Translations under genes and position numbers: made by a program
Assembly (NCBI GenBank): GCA_024685175.1
Contig: JAIKWD010000008.1
Span: forward strand, 1-64,000
Origin: Bacteroidales bacterium
GTDB lineage: Bacteria > Bacteroidota > Bacteroidia > Bacteroidales > WCHB1-69
Length of the DNA stretch: 64,000 nucleotides
Reading direction: 5' to 3'
In this document: positions 36,892 through 46,448 of the stretch, piece by piece
Numbering within the stretch: the first letter of the stretch is position 1
Layout of the letters: the number at the start of each line of letters is the position of its first letter
The notes under the pieces: generated by a model
Database searches by the model: none
Seen by the model: only the letters and a program-made list of their open reading frames with translations
What the model was told of the DNA's origin: nothing

Positions 36892-37143
36892 TTAAAGAGC
36901 GTTGATCTTCTTCGTGAGACCGGACTTCAAGTTAGCGGCCTTGTTCTTGTGAATCATACCCTTCTTGGCCAAACGGTCGATCATAGAGGTCATAGCGGAC
37001 AGCTTGTTCATAGCTTCGCCCTTGTCCTCGATGGCGCGGATGTCTCTCAAGGCATTGCGCATAGTCTTGGAATAATAACGGTTGGCTTGTCTTTTTCTTT
37101 CGTTTGATCTGATTCTCTTGATTGATGACTTATGATTTGCCAT
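36892..37143 (-). CDS. rpsT: 30S ribosomal protein S20
   Basis: An 83-residue basic protein with the S20 pattern MANHKSSIKRIRSNERKRQA and GMIHKNKAANLKSGLTKKI. It binds 16S rRNA in the small subunit. It has its own promoter and a terminator immediately after it. Length is normal. Confidence 0.97.
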   Translation of the reverse strand: MANHKSSIKRIRSNERKRQANRYYSKTMRNALRDIRAIEDKGEAMNKLSAMTSMIDRLAKKGMIHKNKAANLKSGLTKKINAL

Positions 37144-37189
37144 TTCTTACTTTGATTTATAATTTTTTACGTTTTTAAATTTCGGGCTG

Positions 37190-37219
37190 CAAAAGTACAC
37201 TTTTTTTGGAAAAGTTCAA
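37190..37219 (-). promoter_or_regulatory. rpsT promoter
   Basis: On the minus strand TTG (37217-37219) and TACTTTTG (37190-37197) are 19 bases apart. The leader is about 45 bases. Confidence 0.6.
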
Positions 37220-37264
37220 GTAGCCGAGATTTTTTTTGAGAATGAGGAGTTAGGAGTTATTAGT

Positions 37265-40003
37265 TTATTCCTTGGAGTTTTGAGCCACATGATCGGAAGT
37301 GCCTTGGGCTTTTGGTTTGCGGCCGCGGCGTTTTTTCGTAGGTTTCTCGTCGGGGGCGAGTACCTCAGAAGGCAATTCGACAAAAGGTTCCACCTCTTCT
37401 GTCTCCTCTTTGGCTGCCTTCTTGCCGGTTTTCTTCTCCGGGGCGACCGGCATCTCCACGTGACGCACATAGACATCGCGCTGCGGGAACGGAATCTCGA
37501 TGTGGTTCTTGTTCAAGGTGTTGTAAATAACCTCCTTGACCTTGGCCACGAAGCTGGCGTTCTCTTCCACCAAGACCCAACAGGTGACAAACAGGTCGAC
37601 ACTGCTCTCGCCGAAGTCGTTGAACAGCACATTGATGCCTTGCTTCATATCAACGATATTCCGGCCGGAAGCGTTCTTGACCAACAACGGCTGGAGGTCG
37701 CGGACAAGCATTGCGCGCACCTTGTTCACGTCGGCACCGTAAGCAACGCCCACGGGTATCTTAACCAACACATATCCGTGGTTGCGGGTCAGGTTTTTGA
37801 AGTTTTTGCTGAACAAAGCCGCATTTTGGAAGGCGATGACGCTGCCGTCAAGGGTAACAATCTGCGTACTCTGGTAATTGATGCTCTCCACCTTGCCGCG
37901 GATGTCGTCGCATTCAATGTAGTCGCCCACGCGCAGTCGTCCCGTCATCAGCGAGATGCCGTAGATAAAGTTCTCCAACAGGTCTTTCATAGCAAAACCA
38001 AGACCAGTGGCCAAGCCGGCCATCACGATGGAGATGCCGCTACCGGGCACCTGCAAGATGACCAGGGCAGAAACCGCATAGATACCCCAAACCACGAAAG
38101 ATATGATGTTGTTGACCAACGTGGAATTACCTTGGTTCTGGACCAAGACATCCTTTTTCTGACGACGCTTGCGCAACATCTTATAGAAAGCGCGGATGGC
38201 ATAGTTGAGGTATCGGAACAGGAAGAACAACTCGGTAACCAAGCACAACTTGTACAATGAAAGTTGGATAAGGCCCGGTTTGTTCAGGAAGACATACATA
38301 AACACCTTGAGGCACACCGAACTCATCTCGAAGATGCTGGCAGCCCAATAAATGCTGGCCGGCACGGAGAGTATGGCCAGTATCGGCAACAAGGCCTTGA
38401 ACAAAAAATCGTAGAACCAGGTATGGCTGATATACTCGCCCTTGACCATCTTGGGCTGTATCTTCTTGAAAATCTTGCGCAAGTCCTCTTTGCTGTTGAA
38501 CGGTATCTTTTGCTCCAAGGCGATCTTCTTGGTCATCTGGCGTTGCTCGTACATCTTGGCCACGTCATAGAGGCAGGTAATCGTCTGGATGGCGGCAAGT
38601 TGGATGGTCCACCAAATCATAATCTGCACGGCGAGGAGTACGAAACCGATCCACGCAGCCACGCAGGCCACAATCATCGCGACGAGTGAGATAACCGTAT
38701 AGACCATGTCGCTGTCGGGCAACTTGGCAATCTTCTTCTTCATCACGATAAACTGCCAGATGGTGAACAACAACAAAATCGGCGGATAGATCAAGTTTAC
38801 GAGGTTGTTGGGTATCAAGATGATACGGAACACAATCACGACGAAGGCCATAACGATGAACGGGGTGTAGGCACGCACGCCGGCACGTATCTGTTTGTCG
38901 TTGAGTCGGATGAGCAACGACACCAAGATGACTTCCACCAGCCAAGCGAAGGTGCTCATCAAGCTGATAGCCATAATGACGAAGTTCTGTTTCACGAAGA
39001 TGCGGGCGATGGCGATGGAGATGGCGAAGATGGCCACGCCGCAGGCAATCGTGATGAACGGTCGTTTATGCTTGTCGGCGAAATACTCGCGCCAGCGTTT
39101 GGGCAGGAGCCAGCGCATAATGGCATAACTCAGCAAACTGGCCAGGATGATGTAAAACAACATAAAGATGCTGACGCCAAAGATGACGGGACCGCGCCAT
39201 TCGGAGGACTTCTTAAGGGGCTTGTACTTGTCGTCCACATCGCGTTTGGCCATCAGGTAGTGCCAGCGGAAGCGCTTGATGGTCTTAAAGTAGTTGTCAC
39301 CGCCGTTCTTGAAGATACTGTTCTGCATCTTTTCGTAGCGGGCCAAGGCATATTTGTTGAGTTCCGACACGCGCTTGGTCACGCGCTCGTAATGTTCCTG
39401 GTCTTTCTCTATCGCCTCTAGCATCTTGGCGTAATTATCGCGAAGGGCGATGGCATAGTCCACGCAGGCCTCACGGTCGGCAAGTCCCTGAGCGTCTAAT
39501 ACATACGGGGTCAACTTGGAGGTGTCGAGCACCACCTTCGGCAACAGCTTCCGGATGGAATCGGGCAAGGTCGCTATCTCGCCATTGGGCAACATCCGAG
39601 GCGGCAGGTTCTGCAACGCCTTGATGAGGGCGTCGTAGCGTTCAATCTCCCCTTTGATGCGCTCAATCATCTTGTCGTAGGGCAAATGGTGGGCCTTGAG
39701 GTTCCGATACTGCTCGGTGGCCGCCTGACAGGCATACGCCATATCGAAAGTGAAATCAGAGTTTTGTGAATAGAGCATCAAGGCAATCTGATTGCTCTTC
39801 TGCATCATCCGAACCAGGTTGGCGTGCTGTTCCATATTGCGTTTCTCGAACCGCGCCATACTGGCCTTCTGGTCCTTGTAGTCTTTTTCCAACTCGGCAC
39901 GAAGCACACCGAGAGTCTGGGCCAAGTCTTTCTCCTTTAAGACGGCCTGGGCCTGAAACACGGAGAATATGCTCAGTACGACGAGAATGATGATTTTTTT
40001 CAT
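37265..40003 (-). CDS. large MscS-family mechanosensitive channel
   Basis: A 912-residue protein. It has a signal sequence (about 1-20, ending QAQA), then a 220-residue periplasmic coiled-coil region (residues 20-240), about ten hydrophobic segments, and the MscS core near residues 620-850. The core includes the pore helix GISIVMAGLATGLGFAMKDL and the SF-beta region RVGDYIECDDIRGKVESINY. The tail is a Lys/Glu/Pro-rich extension (KKRRGRKPKAQGT). Such large MscS proteins release solutes on hypo-osmotic shock. The ATG at 40003 gives a clean signal sequence; ATGs at 40012 and 40045 are in frame. Confidence 0.9.
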   Translation of the reverse strand: MKKIIILVVLSIFSVFQAQAVLKEKDLAQTLGVLRAELEKDYKDQKASMARFEKRNMEQHANLVRMMQKSNQIALMLYSQNSDFTFDMAYACQAATEQYRNLKAHHLPYDKMIERIKGEIERYDALIKALQNLPPRMLPNGEIATLPDSIRKLLPKVVLDTSKLTPYVLDAQGLADREACVDYAIALRDNYAKMLEAIEKDQEHYERVTKRVSELNKYALARYEKMQNSIFKNGGDNYFKTIKRFRWHYLMAKRDVDDKYKPLKKSSEWRGPVIFGVSIFMLFYIILASLLSYAIMRWLLPKRWREYFADKHKRPFITIACGVAIFAISIAIARIFVKQNFVIMAISLMSTFAWLVEVILVSLLIRLNDKQIRAGVRAYTPFIVMAFVVIVFRIILIPNNLVNLIYPPILLLFTIWQFIVMKKKIAKLPDSDMVYTVISLVAMIVACVAAWIGFVLLAVQIMIWWTIQLAAIQTITCLYDVAKMYEQRQMTKKIALEQKIPFNSKEDLRKIFKKIQPKMVKGEYISHTWFYDFLFKALLPILAILSVPASIYWAASIFEMSSVCLKVFMYVFLNKPGLIQLSLYKLCLVTELFFLFRYLNYAIRAFYKMLRKRRQKKDVLVQNQGNSTLVNNIISFVVWGIYAVSALVILQVPGSGISIVMAGLATGLGFAMKDLLENFIYGISLMTGRLRVGDYIECDDIRGKVESINYQSTQIVTLDGSVIAFQNAALFSKNFKNLTRNHGYVLVKIPVGVAYGADVNKVRAMLVRDLQPLLVKNASGRNIVDMKQGINVLFNDFGESSVDLFVTCWVLVEENASFVAKVKEVIYNTLNKNHIEIPFPQRDVYVRHVEMPVAPEKKTGKKAAKEETEEVEPFVELPSEVLAPDEKPTKKRRGRKPKAQGTSDHVAQNSKE

Positions 40004-40042
40004 ATTATTCATAGAAGTATAGTTCACAAATAAATACGGCTG

Positions 40043-40050
40043 CAAAAATA
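40043..40050 (-). promoter_or_regulatory. -7 element for the MscS gene
   Basis: TATTTTTG on the minus strand, 39 bases before the ATG at 40003. It also excludes the in-frame ATG at 40045. Confidence 0.5.
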
Positions 40051-40147
40051 TAAAAAAGACGGCAGATGGTGGACTTCCAACTCCAGTATAGCGTTGAAGA
40101 TGCAGCGGTCGCCGGCAGAGAGGTGCGCGACCAAGCGGCGCAAGAGA

Positions 40148-40684
40148 CTAATCTTCTGAAATCTTTCGGAAGTGGTTGGGCGTGATGCCCGTCTCGCGCT
40201 TGAAAGCGGAATGGAACACCTGCCGGTTGCGATAACCGCACATCTCCCCTATCGCCTCCAACTTGTAGTCCTTGTTGGCAGGATCTGTCAGTTGGCGCAG
40301 AGCCTCGTTAACCCGATACTGGTTCAACAAAGCCGGGAACGTCTTGTGGAAATACTGGTTCACCACATGCGAGAGTGTGGCGCGGTTCGTGCCCATCTGC
40401 TTGGCCAACTGCACCAACGTGAGATCAGGGTCTAAATAGACTTTTTTATCCTCGAGCAGCACTTTCAACCGCTCGATTATGTCTTGTTCAACGGAATCAT
40501 CGGCCTTGATATCGGCATAGTCTATTTTATCAGAAAAGGTGAACGTACTTTCCTGCTCCTCCAAATTCTTCTTTAACAGCTTCTTGTAGGCATACCTGCT
40601 TTGGATGAAAAGGACCAGGAAAACAATGGCGGCCGCGAGGAAAACGACAAGTAAAATGGGGTATACAATTGGTCGCATAAACAA
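40148..40684 (-). CDS. membrane-anchored AraC-type regulator
   Basis: A 178-residue protein with one N-terminal membrane helix (about 8-28, YPILLVVFLAAAIVFLVLFI) and a C-terminal AraC DNA-binding domain of two helix-turn-helix units (LTLVQLAKQMGTNRATLSHV; KLEAIGEMCGYRNRQVFHSA, ending TGITPNHFRK). This resembles the C-terminal part of Bacteroidota TPR-AraC or hybrid regulators, here without a sensory region. A membrane anchor with a DNA-binding domain suggests direct signalling from the membrane; target genes are unknown. The leader is very short, so a second ATG at 40678 may be used. Confidence 0.85.
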   Translation of the reverse strand: MFMRPIVYPILLVVFLAAAIVFLVLFIQSRYAYKKLLKKNLEEQESTFTFSDKIDYADIKADDSVEQDIIERLKVLLEDKKVYLDPDLTLVQLAKQMGTNRATLSHVVNQYFHKTFPALLNQYRVNEALRQLTDPANKDYKLEAIGEMCGYRNRQVFHSAFKRETGITPNHFRKISED

Positions 40685-40698
40685 AATCTTATTGGGTG

Positions 40699-40728
40699 CA
40701 AATTTACGGAAAAAAACGACACCCCAAA
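40699..40728 (-). promoter_or_regulatory. promoter of the AraC-type gene
   Basis: On the minus strand TTTG (40725-40728) and TAAATTTG (40699-40706) are 18 bases apart. Confidence 0.6.
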
Positions 40729-40897
40729 GGTACTATTATTCCGAATGTTAATTGATGTTAATTAATGTCAGAAAATGACAATTTACAAATTATGACTGTA
40801 AGGAAACGGTCAAGGCGACAAGTCAACGAGCAAAAGAAAGATTCACTATGTTTGTTATTTTTATACAAATCTTGACAACAACCGAGGATTTTCTGTA

Positions 40898-40927
40898 TTG
40901 TCAGCATCAAAAAATGAGCTATCTTTG
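40898..40927 (+). promoter_or_regulatory. promoter of the porin-YeiH pair
   Basis: TTG (40898-40900) and TATCTTTG (40920-40927) are exactly 19 bases apart, a textbook Bacteroidota promoter. It fixes the start codon at 40974 rather than the in-frame ATG at 40848. Confidence 0.75.
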
Positions 40928-40973
40928 TGACTTTAAAAAAAAGTTAATTATTGTTAAACCAAACCTGTTCAGT

Positions 40974-42155
40974 ATGAAGAATCATTTTTTACGCCTTTCG
41001 TTCATCGTCTTGATGATGGGTTGTGTGACTTTCGTCTCCGCCCAAAAAGAAGGAAAGAGAGAGAAAAAAGAGAAGAAAGCGGCCGTCACCGAGCAGCCGG
41101 TAGCCCCCAAGGAACGCAAGTTCCACATCAGCGACTACATCCAAGTGGGCGGCTTCATCAACTCCCAGTACGAATACACCTACAAAGATAACGGCGAGAA
41201 TATCGACCCGACGCAGAGCAGTGTATTCCAGATCCGTCGCGCCCGTCTCGATCTCAAGGGCACCATCACCCCGAGAATCGAATTCCGCTTGCAGGGCGAC
41301 TTCGCCAACTCCCCGAAACTCATCGACGCATTCGTCAAGTTCAAGTTCTGCCGCTACATCAACTTGCAAGTGGGTCAATTCAAGATCCCCTTCACGTTGG
41401 AGAACCCCTACGCCCCGCTCGACCTGGAATTGGCCGACAACGCACAGGTCATCTCCGCTTTGTCCGGCTACAGCGACGTGACGGGCATCAGCAGTTACGC
41501 CAATGGCCGTGAGATCGGCCTTATGATCAACGGCACGCTGTTGCAGTTCGAGCGCGACGGCCAGAAGTATCCGTTGCTGGACTATGCCGTGGGCGTGTTC
41601 GGCGGCAACGGCATAAACGTCAAGAAGGACAATATGGCCAAGGACATTGCCGGGCGTATTGAATTCCACCCGTTCCTCAAGCACCTGTCGCTCTCCGGTT
41701 CCGCCTATTGGGGTCGCTACGCGATGGGGGACGACCTTGGCGACGGTCTGCGGCTCCGCTGTGCCGGCGGCGCCCAGTACAAGGACGAGAACCTCACCGT
41801 TCGCGGCGAGTATGTGTGGGGCAAGACCGACATTGCCCGCACGGACGTTGATCTGATCACTCCTTACGTGCAGAACCTCGAGACACAAGGCTTTTACGTC
41901 ATCGCCAGCTACTGGTTCCGTTTCGGATGGGGCGGCAACAGCACCGTTCAGCAGAAACTGCGCCCTGTGCTGCGCTACGACTTCTACCAGAAAGACCTCA
42001 CCCTTGAAAACGGCGCCTCCACCCACTACAGCGCCGGCATCGACTGGTGGCCCGAAAAACACGTGCAACTGCGTCTGCAATACACTCTCAAACAAAACCA
42101 GGTCAACAAACACCTCGGCCACTCCGCCCTCGCTATGGTATCCGTGAAATTCTAA
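40974..42155 (+). CDS. OprP-type phosphate-selective porin family protein
   Basis: A 393-residue outer membrane protein. It has a signal peptide (about 1-23, ending FVSAQKEG), a short Lys/Glu-rich linker and a beta-barrel of the phosphate-selective porin O/P family (PF07396): SVFQIRRARLDLKGTITPRI, INLQVGQFKIPFTLENPY and IDWWPEKHVQLRLQYTLKQN, ending with a terminal Phe. Its lysine/arginine content suggests anion uptake. It lies 21 bases before a YeiH-type transporter, so the pair may handle the same anion. That link is inference. Confidence 0.86.
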   Translation: MKNHFLRLSFIVLMMGCVTFVSAQKEGKREKKEKKAAVTEQPVAPKERKFHISDYIQVGGFINSQYEYTYKDNGENIDPTQSSVFQIRRARLDLKGTITPRIEFRLQGDFANSPKLIDAFVKFKFCRYINLQVGQFKIPFTLENPYAPLDLELADNAQVISALSGYSDVTGISSYANGREIGLMINGTLLQFERDGQKYPLLDYAVGVFGGNGINVKKDNMAKDIAGRIEFHPFLKHLSLSGSAYWGRYAMGDDLGDGLRLRCAGGAQYKDENLTVRGEYVWGKTDIARTDVDLITPYVQNLETQGFYVIASYWFRFGWGGNSTVQQKLRPVLRYDFYQKDLTLENGASTHYSAGIDWWPEKHVQLRLQYTLKQNQVNKHLGHSALAMVSVKF

Positions 42156-42176
42156 TCATTACAATAATTTAATAAT

Positions 42177-43466
42177 ATGACTGAAAAAACCGTTAAAAAA
42201 CCGCTCATCAACGAGGAGTGGCTGATCGTCCTTCTCGGCTTTATCGTGCTGGGCCTCATTATTTTGGCCCCACGATTTATGAATAATATCAAGATGTTGA
42301 ATGTCAGCTCCCTGACCACGGGTGCCGGCTGGCTCGACACCGCCCTGACGTTCGTGTTCCTGTTTGTGGTCATCGTCGTGGCGGCTCTGATCTCGCGCAA
42401 GCCATTGAAAGGGTTGCTGCCGTCGTTCATCGTCATCTTCGTTTTGACCTTGCTGGCGCAGTTGTGTGCCAGCATCCCGTTCTGCAAGGAATACGGCCTG
42501 GAGGCCGTGCTCTTCGCCGTGCTCTTCGGCTTGATCATCAGCAACTGCTTCAAGGTGCCCGAATGGCTGAAACCGGCCATCCAGAGCGAGTTCTACATCA
42601 AAATCGGCATCGTGTGCCTGGGTGCCACCGTCATCTTCGGCGAGATCATGAAGTCCGGCGCCTTTGGTCTGGCCCAAGCTCTAATCGTGGTGTTGTGCGT
42701 TTGGTATTTCGGGTTCTGGATTTCCCGCAAGGTGTTCCACGTGGACGACGAGATGGCCACGATGTTGGCCAGTTCCGTGAGTATTTGCGGCGTGTCGGCC
42801 GCCATTGCCACCTGCGGCACCATTGACGGCGACAAGAAGAAACTCAGCTACGTGGTCTCTTTGGTGATGGTCATCGCCATCCCGATGTTGTATTTGATGC
42901 CGTTGCTCTGCAAGTGGTTGTTGCCCTTGATTTTTAGCGATCCCACCGCTGCCGCACAAGTGGCCGGCGCCTGGATCGGCGGTACCATTGACACCACGGC
43001 TGCCGTGGCCGCTTCCGGCGGCATCCTCGGCGAAGAGGCCGGCAACACTGCCGTCATCGTCAAGGCATCCCAAAACGTGCTCATAGGCGTAGCCGCCTTC
43101 TTCATCTCCCTCTACTGGTCGCTGCGCAAGACCGAAGGCGTGCAGAAGACCACCGGATCCGTCATCTGGCAACGCTTCCCCAAATTCGTGGTCGGTATGG
43201 TTATCGCCTCTGTCGTGTTCAGCATCTGGTTCACCGGCGGCGTGGACATTGACGGCGACATCGTGAAATACAAATCCCTGGCCAAGAACTTCCAAGGCAT
43301 CTTCTTCTCCATTGCCTTCGTATGCATCGGCTTGGAGACACGCTTCAAAGAGATTTTCTCCAAAGAGAACCGCCAGTCTTTGTGGGCCTTCCTGTCCGCA
43401 CAAGGCTTCAACATCATCTTCACCTTCGTAGTGGCTTGCATCCTGTTCGGATTCATAGCTAACTAG
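42177..43466 (+). CDS. YeiH-family putative sulfate exporter
   Basis: A 429-residue integral membrane protein of the PF03601 (conserved hypothetical 698, YeiH) family with about eleven hydrophobic segments. The signature region around VSICGVSAAIATCGTIDGDK is present, as is GAWIGGTIDTTAAVAASGG. It has a hydrophilic N-terminus (MTEKTVKKPLINEEW). The family is annotated as putative sulfate exporter on limited evidence. It follows the OprP-type porin by 21 bases and shares its promoter. Confidence 0.88.
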   Translation: MTEKTVKKPLINEEWLIVLLGFIVLGLIILAPRFMNNIKMLNVSSLTTGAGWLDTALTFVFLFVVIVVAALISRKPLKGLLPSFIVIFVLTLLAQLCASIPFCKEYGLEAVLFAVLFGLIISNCFKVPEWLKPAIQSEFYIKIGIVCLGATVIFGEIMKSGAFGLAQALIVVLCVWYFGFWISRKVFHVDDEMATMLASSVSICGVSAAIATCGTIDGDKKKLSYVVSLVMVIAIPMLYLMPLLCKWLLPLIFSDPTAAAQVAGAWIGGTIDTTAAVAASGGILGEEAGNTAVIVKASQNVLIGVAAFFISLYWSLRKTEGVQKTTGSVIWQRFPKFVVGMVIASVVFSIWFTGGVDIDGDIVKYKSLAKNFQGIFFSIAFVCIGLETRFKEIFSKENRQSLWAFLSAQGFNIIFTFVVACILFGFIAN

Positions 43467-43475
43467 GAATGGATT

Positions 43476-43540
43476 AATGATAGTTGCCCTGCAACTCATC
43501 AACGGCTATCATTACCAACACGATTAAAGTTAAAAACTTT
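43476..43540. terminator. hairpins between convergent YeiH and ABC-F genes
   Basis: AATGATAG (43476-43483) pairs with CTATCATT (43506-43513), and a smaller AAAGTT/AACTTT hairpin follows. Either or both may end the two convergent transcripts; neither has a strong T tract. Confidence 0.35.
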
Positions 43541-43551
43541 ATTCCTAACTT

Positions 43552-45471
43552 CTAACTCAGCTCCAGCCATTCCATCTCCTTGGCTTCAAGGGATTGTTTC
43601 GCTGCTTCGTATGTAGCATAGAGTTCGCCGGAGTTGATCTCGGCGGCAAACTTGTCGGGTTGCGCAAGTTTGTCTTCTATCTCTGCAATTTGCTGGTGCA
43701 AGATTTCCATCTCGTCTTCCAGCTTGCGTAGACGGTTTTTCTTCTTGCGGTCGGCGGCCTCCTGTTCCTTACGACGCTCGTAGTTCTCCTTGTTGGAGGA
43801 CACGGGCTTGTCGGGGCCGCCTGCGACAGCGGACGTATTGCGTTGCAACTCATTGAGGGATTCAATTTTACGTTGTTGCAAAAAGTCGTACACGTCACCT
43901 GTATAGCCGCGCATTTGCTTGTCCTTGAACTCATAGGTCTTGGTAGAGAGTCCTTGCAGGAAATCGCGGTCGTGGGAAACGAGAATGAGACTACCTTCGT
44001 ATTGGAGCAGGGCGTTCTTGAGCACATCCTTGGAAGGCATATCCAAATGGTTGGTAGGCTCGTCGAGGATAAGCAGGTTGAAGGGCGAAAGCAACAGTTT
44101 GGCCAAGGCCAGACGGGCTTTCTCACCGCCGGAGAGCACTTTCACCTTTTTCTCGGTGGCCTCGGTATCGAAAAGGAAGCTGCCCAAAATCGTACGAATT
44201 TTGGGCCGGATGTCGCCCACAGCCACATCATCGATGGTCTCGAAGACGGTCTTCTCGGGATCGAGGAGTTTGGCCTGGTTTTGGGCGTAATAGCCGATCA
44301 CCACCTGGTAGCCGAGTTCCAGTTTACCACCCTGTGGGGCCAGTTGTCCCACGATGGCCTTCACCATCGTGGACTTGCCTTCGCCATTACGACCCACGAA
44401 TGCCACACGTTCGCCACGCTCCAGATGGAAGTCCACCTTGTCAAGCACATTAAGGGTGTCATAGCCCAAGGAGAGCTGCTTGGCATCCACGACCATACGG
44501 CCGGAATGGGGAGCCGGAGGGAACTTGAACGAGATGGAGGAGGTATCGTAGTCGTCAATCTCGACGCGGTCCATCTTCTCCAGCATCTTAAGACGGCTTT
44601 GCACCTGGCGGGCCTTGGTGGCCTTATAGCGGAAACGCTCGATGAAACGTTCAATCTGGGCAATCTGTTGTTGTTGGTTTTCGTATGCGGCCTGTTGGTG
44701 CTCAATGCGTTCCAAACGCTGTTCCACATATTGCGAATAACTGCACTTATAGTCCTGTATGGTGCCGCAGGTGATCTCCACGGTCCGGTTGGTCACGCGA
44801 TCGAGGAAAGCGCGGTCGTGCGAGACGAGGATGACGCAGCCGTCATAGTTGGCCAGGTAGTCTTCCAGCCATTGTATGGACTCGATGTCAAGGTGGTTAG
44901 TAGGCTCGTCGAGGAGCACGATTTCGGGCTTTTGGAGCAAGATCTTGGTCAGGCAGACACGCATCTGCCAACCGTTGCTGAACTCGGCCATCGGGCGCCG
45001 GAAGTCAGTACGCTTAAAGCCCATACCCGTGAGCACCTTCTCGGCCTCGCCCTCGATGGTGTTGCCGCCCAAATGTTGATGGCGGTCGTTGGCATCGGAG
45101 AGTTGCTGGGCCAGTTGCGCGTACTCATCCGACTCATAATCCGTTCGTCGGGACAATTCGTCTGTCAGCCGTTGTATCTTGGCCTCCAATTGTTTCACCT
45201 CGACAAAGGCAGACATCGTCTCTTCCCACACGGTCTTGTAGGAGGTCTCGGCCAGTTCCTGGGGCAGGTAGCCTGTCTTGTAGCCGGTGGTGATGACCAT
45301 CGTGCCAGAGGCGGGTTCCATTTCTCGGTGGATGATCTTGAGCAGCGTGGACTTGCCCGCACCATTGTGGCCCACAAGGCCGATACGGTCGCGGTCGCCG
45401 GCCACGAACGAGATATCGTGGAAGAGGAAGTCTCCAGTGAAGTTGACAGACAGCTTGTTGATTTGGATCAT
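43552..45471 (-). CDS. ABC-F family ATPase
   Basis: A 639-residue protein with two ATPase domains and no membrane segment. The first Walker A is GHNGAGKS (residues 34-41) and its signature is the weak FSNGWQMRV; the second domain has GRNGEGKST and the canonical LSGGEKARLALAKLL. Both Walker B regions read LDEPTNHLD. The linker (about 245-320) is charged and the C-terminus (about 560-639) is a coiled coil. This matches ABC-F proteins that act on the ribosome, either housekeeping translation factors or resistance factors. It is the last gene of the long tsaC operon. Confidence 0.93.
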   Translation of the reverse strand: MIQINKLSVNFTGDFLFHDISFVAGDRDRIGLVGHNGAGKSTLLKIIHREMEPASGTMVITTGYKTGYLPQELAETSYKTVWEETMSAFVEVKQLEAKIQRLTDELSRRTDYESDEYAQLAQQLSDANDRHQHLGGNTIEGEAEKVLTGMGFKRTDFRRPMAEFSNGWQMRVCLTKILLQKPEIVLLDEPTNHLDIESIQWLEDYLANYDGCVILVSHDRAFLDRVTNRTVEITCGTIQDYKCSYSQYVEQRLERIEHQQAAYENQQQQIAQIERFIERFRYKATKARQVQSRLKMLEKMDRVEIDDYDTSSISFKFPPAPHSGRMVVDAKQLSLGYDTLNVLDKVDFHLERGERVAFVGRNGEGKSTMVKAIVGQLAPQGGKLELGYQVVIGYYAQNQAKLLDPEKTVFETIDDVAVGDIRPKIRTILGSFLFDTEATEKKVKVLSGGEKARLALAKLLLSPFNLLILDEPTNHLDMPSKDVLKNALLQYEGSLILVSHDRDFLQGLSTKTYEFKDKQMRGYTGDVYDFLQQRKIESLNELQRNTSAVAGGPDKPVSSNKENYERRKEQEAADRKKKNRLRKLEDEMEILHQQIAEIEDKLAQPDKFAAEINSGELYATYEAAKQSLEAKEMEWLELS

Positions 45472-45501
45472 AGGGCAGATTGACGAGCGCGGGAAGTAGG
45501 T

Positions 45502-46434
45502 TTATAGTCCTAATTCATTATATATGTTACGGATAACGATGCCAATGCGGTCGTCGAAGGCCTCTCGGGTGGCGTAGCCCACGTGGGGCACGACCACACA
45601 GTTGGGGGCGTGCAACAGGGGATGGTCTTGTGCCAAGGGCGGCTCCTTCTCAAAAACGTCGATGCCAGCGCCGGCAAGGCGGCCTTCGTTGAGGGCCTGA
45701 GCCAGCGCATCCATATCGACCACATTGCCGCGAGCGGTGTTGACAAGCACGGCAGTGGGCTTGCATAGGGCAAGCATCTCCTTGGATATCAGATGGTTGG
45801 TTTCTGCCATCAGCGGCACGTGCAGCGTAATGATATCGCTGGTGCGCATCAGCTCATCGAGGGGCAGATAGGGGATTTTGTGGTCCAGGATTTCAGCTTT
45901 CCGGCTCCGGCTCCAAGCCACGATCTCACAACCGAAGTGTTGGAGCAACAGGGCGGTGCAAGTACCGATGGCGCCCGTACCAACCACACCCACGCGTTTG
46001 CCACGCAACTCGCGTCCGAGATAGTTGTTGCGCGTGCCACCCTTGCGGGTATCCGCATCCAACGCCGTAATGTGGCGATAGACGTCGATCATCAGGCCGA
46101 TGGCCAGTTCGGCCACGCCTTCGGTGGCATAGCCGGATGCGTTCACCACCTTGATACTATGCTCGGCACAGTAAGCCAAATCGATATGGTCCAGTCCTGT
46201 GAAGGCCACGTCCAGCATCTTGAGTTTGGGGCATTGGCTGAGCACCGAAGCACGGACAGGAATGTTGGAGACGATGACGATTTCAGCATCGTGCATACGC
46301 TCAATCAAGGTCGGTTCATCCTCTTTGCGATCACGGTAACATACGAACTCGTGACCATATTGAGCAAACCCTTCGGCAATCTCACGCGCTTTTTCCTCGC
46401 TGATGCCGATAGGTTCTACGGAAACTATTTTCAT
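45502..46434 (-). CDS. D-2-hydroxyacid dehydrogenase
   Basis: A 310-residue NAD-dependent D-2-hydroxyacid dehydrogenase. The Rossmann loop is VGVVGTGAIGTCTALLL; catalytic residues are visible as Arg in LVNTARGNVVDMD, Glu in GAGIDVFEKEPPL and His in VVVPHVGYATREAF. The N-terminal substrate domain is of usual length. Family members include phosphoglycerate, glycerate and lactate dehydrogenases; which substrate is used is not clear. It lies 14 bases after the Omp28 gene and 30 before the ABC-F gene. Confidence 0.92.
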   Translation of the reverse strand: MKIVSVEPIGISEEKAREIAEGFAQYGHEFVCYRDRKEDEPTLIERMHDAEIVIVSNIPVRASVLSQCPKLKMLDVAFTGLDHIDLAYCAEHSIKVVNASGYATEGVAELAIGLMIDVYRHITALDADTRKGGTRNNYLGRELRGKRVGVVGTGAIGTCTALLLQHFGCEIVAWSRSRKAEILDHKIPYLPLDELMRTSDIITLHVPLMAETNHLISKEMLALCKPTAVLVNTARGNVVDMDALAQALNEGRLAGAGIDVFEKEPPLAQDHPLLHAPNCVVVPHVGYATREAFDDRIGIVIRNIYNELGL

Positions 46435-46448
46435 CTTATGTTATTTTT

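Noticed and set aside
40848-40973. N-terminal extension of the OprP-type porin
   Set aside because: The promoter at 40898-40927 lies inside it, and the ATG at 40974 is followed by a proper signal peptide.
43552-45471. divergent first signature motif (FSNGW) of the ABC-F protein as a sign of a defective domain
   Set aside because: Variation at this motif is common in ABC-F proteins, and Walker A and B are intact in both domains.
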